Origin: Pyrenophora tritici-repentis
Taxonomy: Eukaryota > Ascomycota > Dothideomycetes > Pleosporales > Pleosporaceae
DNA length: 64,000 bases
Assembly: GCF_003171515.1 (NCBI RefSeq)
Contig: NC_089391.1
Span: forward strand, 3,906,001-3,970,000
Direction: 5' to 3'
Positions 39,334 to 50,611 of this stretch are shown here, in pieces. Both the position numbers and the translations under genes were made by a program. Within the stretch, counting starts at the first letter, position 1, and every line of letters begins with the position of its first letter. Under the pieces are notes generated by a model. That model saw only the letters and a program-made list of their open reading frames with translations. It did not search any database and was not told the DNA's origin.

Positions 39334-41016
39334 TTAAACAGTAATCTTGAGAGCACCGTCCGCAGGTGCAGCAGTGCCGTTGTTGGAGGGAAAGAGATCA
39401 GAGCCAGTCTGTGCCTTGACGTACTCGCTCATCATCTTGGTAATGGCGACACCACCGCCCCAGGTCATGGCAGAGGCCATGTCGTCGATTTGCTTCATTG
39501 TCATGATGACGGCACCCTGGGGAGCGATGGGAAGACCGTACTTGTCTGTCTTGCTGTCCTCGCGGCGCTCAGCCTTCTTAGGCTCCTCAGACGTCTTGGG
39601 CTCCTCAGCCTTTGTGGCTTCAGGCTTGGCCGACATGGTGCTGTTGGAGGCAGACGCGGTGGGCTTCTCGCCCTCGGTTGCGGGAGCCTCGCTCTTGGCT
39701 GCGCTGGAGCTGGTTGCTGGGGCAGCGGATTCAGCGGTGGCAGAACCGGGGGTGGCGGGCTCAGCAGCAGGAGAAGCGGGAGCAGCAGCAGGAGCGGCCT
39801 GGGGAGCAGCAGCGGCCTGGGCACCACCACCGGTCATGAGCGTCATTGTGAGGATGTACTCTCCATCGACCTGCTTGACGGGAACAGCGATACGCATGTT
39901 GGCCTGGTCAAGAACGGCATTGGCAGCGATGGGGGTGAAGGTAGGAGCAAGGAGAAGCTGCTGGGCGACGGGGTTGGGGTTGTTGGTGGTAGTTGTACCG
40001 GTGTTCTGGATCTGGCGGGCAGCAACCTCTTCCCTGAGCTCCCTGCGGCCGAACAAGCTACGGCGGGTAGCAGGGCTGTTGAGGTTACCTGTGGCACCAC
40101 CGGGGTTCTGGAGGACACCACGTTGAGCAACTGCAATAGCGACCTGGCCGTTGGCGGGGACGTTCATGGCTTGCATCATCTTCTGGATACGGATGGCGTT
40201 GACGGGCATCTGAACGACGGTAACTTGCTGGTTCAGGTTGGGAGTGACAGCAGCCAAGTTGGTGACGACCGAGTAACGGTAGTCGTTGACGGGGGTCTGG
40301 CCCTGGAGAGCAGCCAACATACCCTGGTCGACACCCTTCTTGACGTTGACGTTCATGGTCATGGGCTGGGTAGCGCGAGTAGCCATCCTGAAGCCATCCT
40401 GGAACTCGTTCTCTTGGAGACCGGAACCCTGGATAGCAACAGAGGTGCTGCCATCACTGCCAAAGGGAACAACGAGGGTGTTGGTCTCGACAGTCTGGCG
40501 ACCGACAACCATGTACTCACCGTCCATCTGAGTGCGCTTGACCATGCGAACGGTCATGTCGGTGGTGTTGACACTCCTCATGGTCTCCTGAACCATCCAA
40601 GATTGCCTGTCAGGCGAGAGCATGGCAACGTATGTGTTACCGGGCTGGACAGCAACACCCTGCAAGTTCTGCATTGTCATGGCCATCTCGATTTGTCCAC
40701 CGACCAGGTCGGTAGCACCGTTGGTGCTGATGGTCATCGACTGCGGTGAGACGGCGACGAAAGGCTGACCTGTGGTACCAGTAATCTGGTTGGAGGGAAT
40801 TGAAGGTGTTTGCTGGTTGACAATGATCTGTTGCTGCTTCTGGGAGAAGGTCTCAACCTTGGAGCGATCCGGGAATTGGAAAGAGTTGAGTTGCATGTCG
40901 CCGTTTACATTGAGTACCTGGTTGTACTGGACACTTTGAGTGTTGACGGTTTGCCCAAGCACGCTTGTGCAGCTCAAGAAGAGCACGAAAAGTGAGGAGA
41001 CAGTACCGGACGTCAT
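39334..41016 (-). CDS. secreted Ala/Ser/Pro-rich protein, unknown function
   Basis: Single exon, 560 residues, from an ATG followed by a clean signal peptide (SSLFVLFLSCTSVLG, cleavage predicted before QTV). The mature N-terminal two thirds are Gln/Asn/Thr/Val-rich with recurring beta-like patterns (for example TFSQKQQQIIVNQQTP, MTMQNLQGVAV). A basic stretch RRSLFGRRELREEVAARQ could be a processing site. Next is an Ala/Pro/Ser/Glu-rich region of about 80 residues (AAAAPQAAPAAAPASPA and similar), likely O-glycosylated or disordered, then a short conserved-looking C-terminus ending ADGALKITV. There is no GPI-type hydrophobic tail. It could be a cell-wall or extracellular-matrix protein; no enzymatic motif is visible. 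Codon choice is strongly biased to C-ending codons, suggesting high expression and explaining a long antisense open frame. Confidence 0.8.
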   Translation of the reverse strand: MTSGTVSSLFVLFLSCTSVLGQTVNTQSVQYNQVLNVNGDMQLNSFQFPDRSKVETFSQKQQQIIVNQQTPSIPSNQITGTTGQPFVAVSPQSMTISTNGATDLVGGQIEMAMTMQNLQGVAVQPGNTYVAMLSPDRQSWMVQETMRSVNTTDMTVRMVKRTQMDGEYMVVGRQTVETNTLVVPFGSDGSTSVAIQGSGLQENEFQDGFRMATRATQPMTMNVNVKKGVDQGMLAALQGQTPVNDYRYSVVTNLAAVTPNLNQQVTVVQMPVNAIRIQKMMQAMNVPANGQVAIAVAQRGVLQNPGGATGNLNSPATRRSLFGRRELREEVAARQIQNTGTTTTNNPNPVAQQLLLAPTFTPIAANAVLDQANMRIAVPVKQVDGEYILTMTLMTGGGAQAAAAPQAAPAAAPASPAAEPATPGSATAESAAPATSSSAAKSEAPATEGEKPTASASNSTMSAKPEATKAEEPKTSEEPKKAERREDSKTDKYGLPIAPQGAVIMTMKQIDDMASAMTWGGGVAITKMMSEYVKAQTGSDLFPSNNGTAAPADGALKITV

Positions 41017-42215
41017 TGTAAAAGTTATAAATAAGCCACCGGGGCCTGAAAATTATTAAGTATGAAGAAGAGAATTAATAAAAGAAGAGCGAAGGAACGA
41101 CTTGTTGATGACCAGGCTTGCTGAGATAGAGAGGTATCTTCAAAATGCCGTGGCGCAGAGGTCAATATAGAGATTCGTGGTTTCGTGCTATGGCCTCGAT
41201 AGTAAGCCGGCGTATCCAGCTGCCGTCCGTAGGGTTTCGGGTCTTGCTGCAAGTATCGATGGCGAGCTGCCCTGTAGCGCAAACTTAGACTGCTCGTCAG
41301 GCAGACTGAGCCACTCCGTCTCCGAGGATCCACATGGAACTCGCCGTCGGGTGGCTCATTCGACGATGCCGCCCAGCAAACCCATTTTTCTTACACGTGT
41401 GGTGTCGGCCAAGGAGTTATTCGTGATAGGAGTGACGTTTCTCGGCATACTTAGTTTCGAACGTCAGGCAAACGTTTGTTTTACGCCTTATACGGATGCC
41501 GGAAAGCTCAGCTCTAGTGTCTTGCGAGACTGCTCAACGCATGGCGAGACTGTTCGAAGAAGGATCGGGAAACCGGACTTAACTCAAATATCTTTGTCAT
41601 GCGATGAGCAAGGGTCCGGCAACATGGCGGGGCATATGCTCTGGGTCGCTGTCCTACTGCATCTTGCACGCAACGTGCTCATAGAGCTGCATGGATAGTC
41701 AGTTGCTTGCGATGGTGGTTTCGATGATCAGCCGGTGAACAGAATCAGTCCGTGGGCTAATTTGCGATAATTCCTGGGTGAAGCCTCCAGGAAAGCTTAT
41801 TGAAGTTTGGCACGAACGAAGCGGGATGGTCAAACGACGATGTTTAGAATGGTGTTTCGCGAGGGGGGTTGCGGCACAAACATGATCGCCTAAGGCTGTT
41901 TTAGCTCCCGCCTAGTCTAAATCAATCAAGCGCACCGCAATTGGCCAGACCTCCGGCCTACTACACCGGTGTAGGTCTTTGGTTAATGCGAATTAGCTGC
42001 TTCGACAGAGTGTCGACACTTTTCAGGTTACATATTCAGGCGACAGGAGCCAGAGCATTGCGACCAAGGCAAAAACAACAACATTTTGCGAGTATAGACA
42101 GGGTGGTACGGAGTATAGCTTCCACTATGCACGGAAAGCTTACCTATGCATGCGGCTTCAGTCTTTACGATTGCTACGTAGAATCTCACGTAAGCCTACC
42201 GCCGAGGTTTCTGCA
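41017..42215. other. intergenic, no gene seen
   Basis: About 1.2 kb: promoter of the secreted-protein gene on its left side and the 3' flank of TSR3 on its right. An open frame of 173 codons on the plus strand (41.18-41.70 kb) has no motif and an ordinary composition, so it is not called. Confidence 0.55.
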
Positions 42216-43406
42216 TCATCGGTACCCACGTCCACTGGGCGCCTTGACGCTGCCACTCGAGAAAGTTGCCTTGTATTTGCCGTCCATGGCCTTCGCCCTT
42301 TGCTTACTCTGGATACCTGTTCGATCTGTGGTGGGTTGCGCGGCCATGAAGTTATCGAACTCGGCATCGTCTTCGTCGGCTTCAGCGGGCTCGCTATCAT
42401 CCTCATCCTCCGTCTTTGACGTCTTGGGCGCAGGCTTAGTCTTGAGTATGCGCTCCGGTTCCTTTTTCTCGTCTTCGTCTTCGATTTCGTCATCTTTCGG
42501 TGCAGGGTTGGTGAAGGGTTTCGACGCGAGGACTCTGCGTCTAAGCTCTGCCATCTCCTCTTCATCGTCGGATGATTCTGGGAGATCATAAGGATTTCGG
42601 GGATCGATCTCATCCTCGTCCTCATCCTCGTCACCTTCTCCGTCTTCTTCATCATCATCCTCGTCAGACTCGTCAATGACTCGCCTGTTCATGTTCCCAC
42701 CAGCCCATATGTCTTCCTCGACACCATCTTCCCTGTCTGCACGACTCGTGTTATACTCGCGTTCAATCTTCTCCAGCCACACTTCTTCGGCTTTTTTGAT
42801 TTGCTCTTCGTTTTCGCATGCCATGTAACGTTTGAGCAAGGCCGCGTTGATGTCTAGAAATGCTTGGCCGTAGGAGAAGGTCGACAGTATCGACTCGGCC
42901 CACTCTGGGTGTCCGCAGATGTAGTAGCATGCCGCAAGCGCTTCGACGCAGTTCAACCGCCATGGTCGGCCGTAATTGGTGGGGTTCGCGGCAACGAGAT
43001 ATGGCAAGAGGCGTTCGCACTTGCCTCCTATCCTGCCAAAGGGCACCTCGTCTATCCTGTTCCAGCTCGCTTCGACAACGGCAGCGCCATATTGCTCGAC
43101 GAGATCCTTGTCGTCGCGACTCACAATCTTCTTTGCCTTGGGACTGACTACAACGCCTGCAAATTTTTGTCCTACGTGCAGCTCGCGCATCATGCCGAGG
43201 CGCATTAACCTCTTGCCTGAGCAGCGCTTGGCATCACAGTGTCCAAGATCCCAGCATGCGGCTTTGAACTCTGGTTTTGCGGGTCTCGGTTCGGCGCCAT
43301 CGTTCTCGTCTGCATCAGATGCGCGGCGGGGGCGTGGAGGTGCGCGTGCTTTGGCCGGGTTTCTGAACTTGTTGTTGCCCTTGAAATCTTTCTTATGGCG
43401 GACCAT
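42216..43406 (-). CDS. TSR3: 18S rRNA aminocarboxypropyltransferase TSR3
   Basis: Transfers the 3-amino-3-carboxypropyl group from S-adenosylmethionine to the hypermodified pseudouridine of 18S rRNA, a late cytoplasmic step in 40S subunit maturation. Single exon, 396 residues. The N-terminal half shows the family signature: ACWDLGHCDAKRCSGKRL, then SPKAKKIVSRDD, VVEASWNRIDEVPF, RLLPYLVAANPTNYGRP, LNCVEALAACYYICGH and FSYGQAFLDIN. From about residue 240 the protein becomes a long acidic/low-complexity tail (runs of Asp/Glu around DEDDDEEDGEGDEDEDE, with Lys-rich pieces), typical of fungal orthologues and probably disordered. It is transcribed away from the GGA gene's 3' end with only about 290 bp between. 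Confidence 0.95.
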   Translation of the reverse strand: MVRHKKDFKGNNKFRNPAKARAPPRPRRASDADENDGAEPRPAKPEFKAACWDLGHCDAKRCSGKRLMRLGMMRELHVGQKFAGVVVSPKAKKIVSRDDKDLVEQYGAAVVEASWNRIDEVPFGRIGGKCERLLPYLVAANPTNYGRPWRLNCVEALAACYYICGHPEWAESILSTFSYGQAFLDINAALLKRYMACENEEQIKKAEEVWLEKIEREYNTSRADREDGVEEDIWAGGNMNRRVIDESDEDDDEEDGEGDEDEDEDEIDPRNPYDLPESSDDEEEMAELRRRVLASKPFTNPAPKDDEIEDEDEKKEPERILKTKPAPKTSKTEDEDDSEPAEADEDDAEFDNFMAAQPTTDRTGIQSKQRAKAMDGKYKATFSSGSVKAPSGRGYR

Positions 43407-43695
43407 GTTGATGTCTTTACTTGGTTATGGAGAAAGGGGAAATTCAGTGCTGGTGTTGTTGCAGATGAGTCGGCGCAAAGCTGGAGGGGCAAGAAAGTGG
43501 AATTACATCTGAGCCTCGCAATCGATAAGCCACGCTAGTATTATGACGTTGTCTCCCGCCTCCCAGAACAGCACTACTATGCTAGTTGGATGACAGAAAG
43601 ATCAGAAAAAATCCAACTTATTCCATAATCTGCCGCTACAGACAATTCAGACGTGTACTTCACAAGACCGTATCCATAGCGCCTGTATCACGAAG

Positions 43696-46010
43696 CTACG
43701 AAACACCAAGGCTTGGAATTTCCCCCATCTCGTTCTTTTGCTGTCCCCCAACAGAGTATGACGCCTTCCACCTCATCTTGACACTGTTCCCTGACCCTCT
43801 TTGCACGTTGTTTACTCGGATATTCTGAGTGATACCGAACTTCTGGTTTGGTCCAAGGTTGACACCGGACTGAGGCTCCAGCTGCAACTGCGCGCCCTAT
43901 TTGTTGTTAGCCGACTGTATTTCACAATCATGGTCGAGAAATATCTACCTTGGATGCAGCAACTTGCAGTGTTAGAGCAGATACTGGCAGTGGGGTGTTG
44001 TTTGATATTCTTGACTGGATCAAAAGGGTAGTGTCCGTCTCTCGTGAAATGTTGAACAGAACGTTAACGGTAGTATTGGTGACGGTGATTTCCTTGGAGG
44101 TATCGGGTACAGACGAAGCAAAGTCCCATTCGTCGTCGTCGTTTGAAGCATTGGTACTTTGCACTAGGTTTGTTGTCGGCGCAGAGGCTCCACCTCCCAA
44201 TAGATCAACAGCGTCGGATGCTGGTGCTGGTGGCTTGATCGACTGTTGGTATTGGAATGGCGAGGCTTGTCGCGGTGTGGAAGCGAGTGCGGCGAAAGGA
44301 TCTGGCGTGCGAGACGGTTGTGGAGGTGGTGTCGAAAATGTAGATGGTAGAGGAGACTTTATCTGAGGTTGGTTGGACTTTGGTGCTGCTGTGAAGAGAT
44401 CAGTGATGGCTTGGTTAGTCGCCTTTTGTTGGGCCTGTGATTGTGGTACAGCCATGCCAGACATGCCCAAAACTAGTCATGTCAGCGCATGTGTGAGAGT
44501 TGTGGCTACATGTAACTTACCTGAGCCATTCGATCCGCCTAGGGATATGCTTCCAGACTGTCCGTATGTTTCTCCACTCAACGACAAGCCCAACAAGTCG
44601 TCTACTAGCGCGTTCTTTGGAGCTGCTGGCTGTTGCGGGGCTTGTGAGGATTCCGATGCTGAGGGCGTGGGTTCTACGTCTCCAAAATCGATCAAGTTCA
44701 GAGTGTTGTTGGGGCCCTGTGATACACCTGCGCCACTGCGCCCCAGCGTACCCTGAGGAATGTTGTTCGCGGCTTCCATATCACCCTTCTTGAAGAGCTT
44801 GTATCTCTCTATTGTCCGGTGTATGCTGTCGTTGATTTCAAAGAGTTTCGCCACGGCTTCATGGTCTTCGGAATCCTCCTCGCACATTTTCTGGATCTTG
44901 GGGTGGGCGCTTTGAAGGGCGTTGGCAAGTTCCTAGGATACGTTTAGTGAAATACCACGACACTGCCATACCACGGAGCATACCTCAAAGACATCACCCT
45001 CTTTGATTTCGTCACCAGGCTTGTAACCCTGGAGCATCTCCTCAAGTATTCTTGCTTTCTGCTGTATTCTCCCAACCTCTTCGGCAGCCTTGGCGCGCCA
45101 ATCAGTCTTGTTCCGTGTATCGTATCCGGCCATGACCTTCATGAGTTTGTTCGCTTCCTGCAGATCTGCAGGTCCTCCGCGACGGATCAGCTCCTGCAGC
45201 TTTGCGGATTGTGCCTCTCGCTCCTCCTCGGCCATCTCCTCGGCCGATCGGAGGTTCTGCGCAATGTCAGCAACTTGGCCAAACTAAACCCCTCGGAACA
45301 CATACATCGCTTGGGTTTAAGACTGCGGCATCTTCCTTGCGTACTTCTGGGAAGATGTAGCCCTTGTAACTGAGTAGCCTGTGCATGTCCCTTATGAAGC
45401 CCAAATCGTCCTTGTAACGCGAAGTCTGACATATCGTTTGCCGCCATTCCTCTATCAGCTCGAGTATCTTGTTCTGGACACGGGATGAGTGCACCGGTGG
45501 GCGTTCGGGAAAGCGGCGCACAAGCTCATTGAGGAATTCCTTGGTACTGATTTGAAGATGGAACGGGTAACCGCAATTCTTGACGCAAATATCCAGAAGC
45601 TGTCTGATAGTGAGCTAGCTATACACTGCACGAGGCGGGGCAGTGCGGGCGTACATTGAGCGCGAGAAGGGCAACGTTCTGGTTGCGGTGGTTGACATAG
45701 TGGACGATGGTGACGGCGGCTTCCCGAGGTCTGCAGAGCCATTAGTCTTCCGTCTGTGGTGGTGCGGTGGCCTAATCGTACGCGGAGCCTTTCTTGCTGT
45801 TGATCAAGTCGGAGATCTCGAGGTTTAGGGCGAGATTAGGCTCGAAATTTTGCGGATCACACGCCTGTACTATTTACTGCGTGTTAGTGGCGTCTATGAA
45901 GCCGTGCGGCCCTGTGACTTACAAATGAAGCGTTGCAATGGTGAGCTTGGGGCCTCCCCGTATGCGCCGTAACGATCCCGGGCGGCCATGCGCGCAGACG
46001 CTGCCTCCAT
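43696..46010 (-). CDS. GGA2: GGA-type clathrin adaptor (VHS-GAT-GAE)
   Basis: ARF-dependent adaptor that sorts cargo from the trans-Golgi to endosomes and recruits clathrin. Eight exons with introns of 48-55 bp join in phase to 651 residues. The VHS domain (about 20-160) includes LQACDPQNFEPNLALNLEI, VTIVHYVNHRNQNVALLALN, LLDICVKNCGYPFH and EFLNELVRRF; the GAT domain (about 190-330) includes ELIRRGGPADLQEANKLMK; a flexible hinge carries LIDFGD and DLFTAAP-like stretches; and the C-terminal gamma-adaptin ear has VNVLFNISRET, GPNQKFGITQNIRV and VKMRWKASYSV. The first ATG (46010) or the second (45989, giving 644 residues) could be the start. The acceptor of intron 1 is AAATAG|TACAG, not the nearby TACAG, which would create a stop. 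The symbol follows yeast GGA1/GGA2; fungi of this group usually have one copy. Confidence 0.93.
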
Positions 46011-46395
46011 TGCGCCGCCGGACAGCCTCAGCTCCGTAGGCGAGAACCGATATAAATATGAGTTTGAGAGGGTTTGGTGGGGCTCAGATGCGTCGGTCGG
46101 GTTCGTGTGTAGCAATAATGTCCACGCGTGGCTTCACGATTTGGCGGGGAGTCGGATCGGACAGCGGGCACTTGGGCAGCTCGACTCAGGTTCATACCGT
46201 GAACGCCTTGGCGTCGCGGCTGCTACGTAATGCGCCTCAATCTCACATGCCTGTGCTTATGTACACAGCTGCATAGTCTCATAGTCTCATAGTCTCATAG
46301 CCTCATGTAGCCACTGATGTCGCTTTCATCAATTCTATTCTTATAAACAGGACTTTATCCCCATGTCTTAGCCATGGCTAATGAGGCACATCTGT
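46011..46395. repeat. intergenic with an octamer tandem repeat
   Basis: The spacer between GGA and the MAPEG gene contains four head-to-tail copies of CATAGTCT (the last reads CATAGCCT) at about 46272-46303. No gene is seen in the rest. Confidence 0.8.
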
Positions 46396-47002
46396 TCAGA
46401 TCATCCAGAAATCCTTAATCAGGTACGCAGCATATCCGGCCAATCCGGCAAGAACCGTCTGGGTGCCATAGTATCCTACAATTCTTCCAGGGCCCATTGA
46501 GTTCTTGATGAGCAATCCTAGCTCGGCATGACTAATACGCAGAGCAAGGAGAGTGCCCAATGCATAGTTGATGTAAGTCCTGTCACAGCTGTTAGATGCG
46601 TCGTCGGGTACTACGCTTAGCAACATTACCTGTTTGCTCCGTTGAGCTCGGCGAGCAGTGCGATTCCAAGAATCAACGGAACGTTCTCAGCAAAGTTGAG
46701 CTGTGCGCGCGTCGCAAGATAGAGAGGATCCACCTCGCCCTTTGAATCTTTTGAATCTTTAGTCTTGTCGCCAATGAAGCTGGTAATCGGCCGTGTTAGT
46801 TGTCTGCTGCTGTAGATCGATTCAAAACTACCTACGTCTTTGTGGTTAAACGGTGGTACACAATGCGGTTCTGGAGAAAGAGGTAGTAGGCCGCAAAAGG
46901 AGCTGCCCAGGTAGCAGTCGCAGGAGCGAGGAGCGGCATTGGAACGCCGAGACCAACTTTAGTTGCCATCTTTTCTGCAGGAATGGAAACGTAGTTGACC
47001 AT
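46396..47002 (-). CDS. MAPEG-family membrane protein
   Basis: Member of the membrane-associated proteins in eicosanoid and glutathione metabolism superfamily, usually microsomal glutathione transferase/peroxidase-like. Exons 46836-47002, 46630-46779 and 46396-46579 (introns 56 and 50 bp) give 166 residues, the usual size. Visible: an N-terminal hydrophobic helix (MPLLAPATATWAAPFAAYY), the loop RIVYHRLTTK, then the family pattern AQLNFAENVPLILGIALLAELNGA, where E-N-P after a helical start is characteristic, followed by YINYALGTLLALRISHAELG and a last helix near LAGLAGYAAYLIKDF. Four membrane helices are likely. Substrate cannot be inferred. It is read toward GGA, on the same strand. Confidence 0.88.
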
Positions 47003-47455
47003 TTGAGGAGGAAACGAGGCAGAGGGGGGTTATAAGCTTGTGGGGACCTCAAAGTGGGTAGTTATGCCGAGACACACTTGAACTTTCCGTGCTTCCACCT
47101 ATGTCGTCATCTAGTGTTTAGTGGAAAGAACTGGACCCGATCGGCGCTTCTGAATAATTTCGTGAAAAAGTAAAGGGAAATCAAATAGTTTAGAGAGTAT
47201 AGTACATGTGAGTGGTATATATGGTAGTGATGATACGGAGATTTTTGTTATTTGTAATCCTTTGCTGACTGCAGGTCTCGTCAGCGTTCTTTGCGATGAT
47301 TTACGCTTGAAAAACTTACTGCAACTGGAAGTAGAACACATGGGACTATAATTGCCGACTAATTGTACAAATGGGACCATTCCAAGGCTGTATGGAGGAG
47401 AATGCATGACTGGAAGTTGACTTCATCGATTCTACGGACTCAGTGAGCTTTGATC
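47003..47455. other. intergenic, no gene seen
   Basis: About 450 bp between two minus-strand genes. It contains the MAPEG promoter and the MDM35 3' flank. If MDM35 uses an alternative last intron, its end would lie here near 47.43 kb. Confidence 0.5.
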
Positions 47456-47872
47456 TTATGATGCGTTGGAGCCTGCTCTTACCGGCTTCATGTGCTCCGC
47501 ATCGTTTTCCTTATTGTCGTCTCGAACTTCCTTGAGCATTTTATCAATACCTCGCTCGTTTAGAGCTTTCTGTTTGGTGGGTTAGATAGTGTAAGTCATT
47601 ATGGAGGGTGACGGACTGAAAGGCATTTCTCATACTGCTCGAATATCGGCTTGCACTCGTCGGTAGTAGCGGTACCTCTAAGAAACTCTAAGGACTGTCA
47701 GCTTGTACAGATGCACACGTCTAGTTGATGCACTGCGTACTCTCGCTGTACCATTTGAGGAAACAGTTGTCGTAGCGTCTATGGCATATCAGCGACATAT
47801 CGCTGGCTTTACTTGGAACATCTATGCGAACTCTTTCACTTCATTGCATTCTGGTGCTAATGAGGCCGACAT
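47456..47872 (-). CDS. MDM35: twin CX9C mitochondrial protein MDM35 (TRIAP1)
   Basis: Intermembrane-space partner that stabilises and carries Ups/PRELI lipid-transfer proteins, so it supports phosphatidic acid and phosphatidylserine traffic to the inner membrane. Four small exons (47832-47872, 47741-47778, 47617-47687, 47456-47569) join in phase to 87 residues, missed if only long open frames are considered. Both CX9C motifs are exact: CNEVKERYDNC and CKPIFEQYEKC, with the family's FLKWYSEKFLRG between them. The N-terminus MSASLAPEC matches the yeast protein's style. Intron 1 starts with the unusual donor GTTCGC; no other choice keeps the first motif. A GTAAGA near the 3' end could be a donor for one more intron joined at 47432, changing only the last few residues. 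It may share a promoter with RRP6, which starts 250 bp away in the other direction. Confidence 0.9.
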
Positions 47873-48120
47873 TTTGGTAGTATGCTGGTCAGATAGGTGG
47901 CCAGAGTAGTCGAGATCTGTGAGGCATGACGGAGTGAAGGGCGCGCGACTATCGATAGCGAAAAGCGCGCTAAGGCAATAGTTGAAGGTTTCTTTCTCTA
48001 AACACTTGCGACACGCGCATTCTTCTCACTTGCACCATCTCCACGACCCCTCGGCAATACGCCACCCTAGACCACGCCATAGACTACTGTTCTCGAGGAT
48101 GAGTGCACAGTAATCTCGCC

Positions 48121-50611
48121 ATGGATTCCTTCACGACGCTTCAGAAAGACATCTCGGCCGCCCTGAAATCGACGACACACTCTGCCTCGTGCATTGGCAG
48201 CGCAGACATACCCTTTCAAAGGTCGCTCAATCCGGAAGTTGGTACGCAGCTGGACGCCCAAAATGCGCGCCTCCTTCACATTGCGCAACGGCTTCTCGAG
48301 AATGCTGCAGCAAGCTCGGACGCTGTAGGTCCCAAGCTACCCGACGCAGAAGCCATAGACGTCAATTGGAGGGGGGTTGTTGATGTCATCGACAGCTTGC
48401 TTGAGAAAGCCGACACCAGTCTTGACGAGTACACGGGTCTTGTGAGACGGTTGAGCCCGGCGGGCGAACATGTAGGCAATACGTACATCAGGAGCACGGC
48501 GCATTGTCTAACGATCCAGCAGGCAGTTGTGAAGCCTCGCCCGAACATTGCCGACAAGAAGATTATCCCGAAGCCGCAACTCAAATTCGAACATTTGCCA
48601 ACCAACAACGAGACTGGCGGCTTCCGCCCGTTACTCACGTCAAAGCCGCATGCAAAGATCCCGCTAGAAGAATGTCTGAAAACCTTCAAAGACAGGCGGG
48701 GCTTGGAACAGTATGATTTCCATGCCTATTCATATGCGCAATGAGCTTACTGTAGACAGATACCCGCACCCCTACCAAACCGAGATCGAACAGTACGAAT
48801 ACCCACCGACCCTCTACGAGACGGCTGAGCCGCAGCAATACGCCCCTTTTGACTCAACTACTGCTACCCTTGTCGACACACCTGAGGCGCTAGCAGCCAT
48901 GCTTGCGGAGCTCAAGACTGCAAAGGAAATTGCCATCGACCTGGAACACCACGATAACCGCACTTACATCGGCATGGTGTGTCTGATGCAAATCAGCACG
49001 CGCGACAAGGACTGGATTGTTGACACACTCAAACCCTGGCGGCGGAAGTTGGAATGCTTGAACGAAGTCTTCGCAGATCCGAGCATCCTCAAGGTCCTCC
49101 ATGGCGCTTTCATGGACATCGTATGGCTCCAGCGAGACCTTGGTCTGTACATAGTCGGCCTTTTCGATACCTTCCACGCCGCCCGGGCCCTTGGTTACCA
49201 AGCTGCCAGTCTAGCCTATCTGCTCGAGCTACACGTCAACTTCAAAGCCCAAAAACAGTACCAGCTCGCAGACTGGCGTCAAAGACCACTCAGCAAGGAA
49301 CTGTTCGAATATGCACGCGCAGATACCCACTTCCTCTTATACATATTCGACAACATGCGCAACGAGCTAGTCAACAAGTCGGATTTTTCTAACCCGGAAA
49401 AGAACAAGGTTCAAGACGTGCTTCAAAACTCAAAGGAGACCTCTTTGAAACGATACGAACACCCCATATACGACAGTGAAACGGGTCTCGGAACGGCTGG
49501 CTGGTACAAGCTGATCTCCCGAACGCCTGTTCAGTTTACACGGCAACAATTTTCCGTTTTCCGAGCAGTCCACGAGTGGAGAGACACTCTCGGCAGAAAG
49601 GAGGACGAGAGCCCGCTATTTATCATGCCAAATCACGCCGTCTTCTCCGTAGCCCGTGACATGCCTTCGAACAAGGTCGGCCTATTTAACGCCATCCAGC
49701 ATGTTGGGCACATCACCCGAGCCCATGCAGATGAGCTTGTGGGCGTGGTTGCGGAGGCTAAGGAGAGGGGTGCGAGTGGCCCAGAACTACACGAAGTCCT
49801 ACAAGCGGTCGCGGATATGCAAAGAGCACAAAGGGCCGAGTCGGAAGCTGCAACTAAGATAGCAGAAGTTGCAGTGACACCTGCTGCTGAGGCTCCCACC
49901 ATCCTTGAACGAACTAGCACGAGCCCTGGCCAGAAAGTATTTAGTTTTCAGGCTGCCCGGGCTCCAGCATCTGCGTTCTGGGGTCAGCTATCTAAGGACA
50001 TGCTAATCTCGCAAGGGAAGAAGACGGCTCCGGTTGAAGTTGATCTTGCTCTACCGCTGCCGGCTCTTACCGCGCAGATTTTTGCGGATCCAAACCGAGT
50101 CACTCAAGCTACGCCAAAGGCCGAGAAACCTAAACATACGTTTGTTCCCAAGGACGAACGGCCCGCACAAGACGAACGAACCGATACGTTCGTTGTAAAA
50201 CACCTGGGTGGTCGCAAGCGAAAGCGAGGCGACGCTCCAGAAGAAGAAACACTTTCAACACAACCCCTTGACCCGATGACCAAGGACGAAATCATGCTAG
50301 ACGCTTCCGAGGAAAGCGAAGATGTAGTTCTTGCTAGAGAAAAGGCGGCCAGAAAAGCTGCACGGAAGCAGAAGAAGAAAGACGAGGCTGCGGCTCAAGC
50401 AGCTGCTGGCGAGGCGGAACCGGCGTTTGACTATGCAAATGCGAAGTCGGTCCTGCATGCTGAAGACGGCGATGACAAGAAGAAAAAGAAGAAGGACAAA
50501 AAGAAGAAGAGTGCTGGGTTTGCGCCCTTCTCGGGCATGACAGATGCACCCAAAGGGCTACCGAGGGCGCAGAAGGAGATACCGGGACGGAGTAAAACGT
50601 TCAAGTCATAG
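48121..50611 (+). CDS. RRP6: exosome exonuclease RRP6 (EXOSC10)
   Basis: 3'-5' exoribonuclease of the nuclear exosome, processing 5.8S rRNA, snoRNAs and aberrant transcripts. Exons 48121-48710 and 48760-50611 with a 49-bp intron give 813 residues; the join reads GLEQYPHPYQTEIE, as the family expects. N-terminal PMC2NT domain (interaction with Rrp47), then the DEDD-Y nuclease: Asp257 and Glu259 (AIDLEHHDNRTYIG), Asp316 (GAFMDIVWLQRDLG), Tyr381 and Asp385 (YARADTHFLLY). An HRDC domain follows (FSVFRAVHEWRDTLGRKEDESPLFIMPNHAVF). The last about 200 residues are basic/acidic, Ala/Lys-rich and end in KKKKKDKKKKSAGFAPFSG, a nuclear targeting and RNA-binding type lasso. All four catalytic acids are present. 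A four-codon upstream frame (48099-48113) precedes the start. Confidence 0.96.

Noticed and set aside
39490..40749. 419-codon plus-strand open frame
   Set aside because: Antisense shadow of the biased secreted-protein gene; the product is repetitive Gly/Val/Leu/Ser with no motif.
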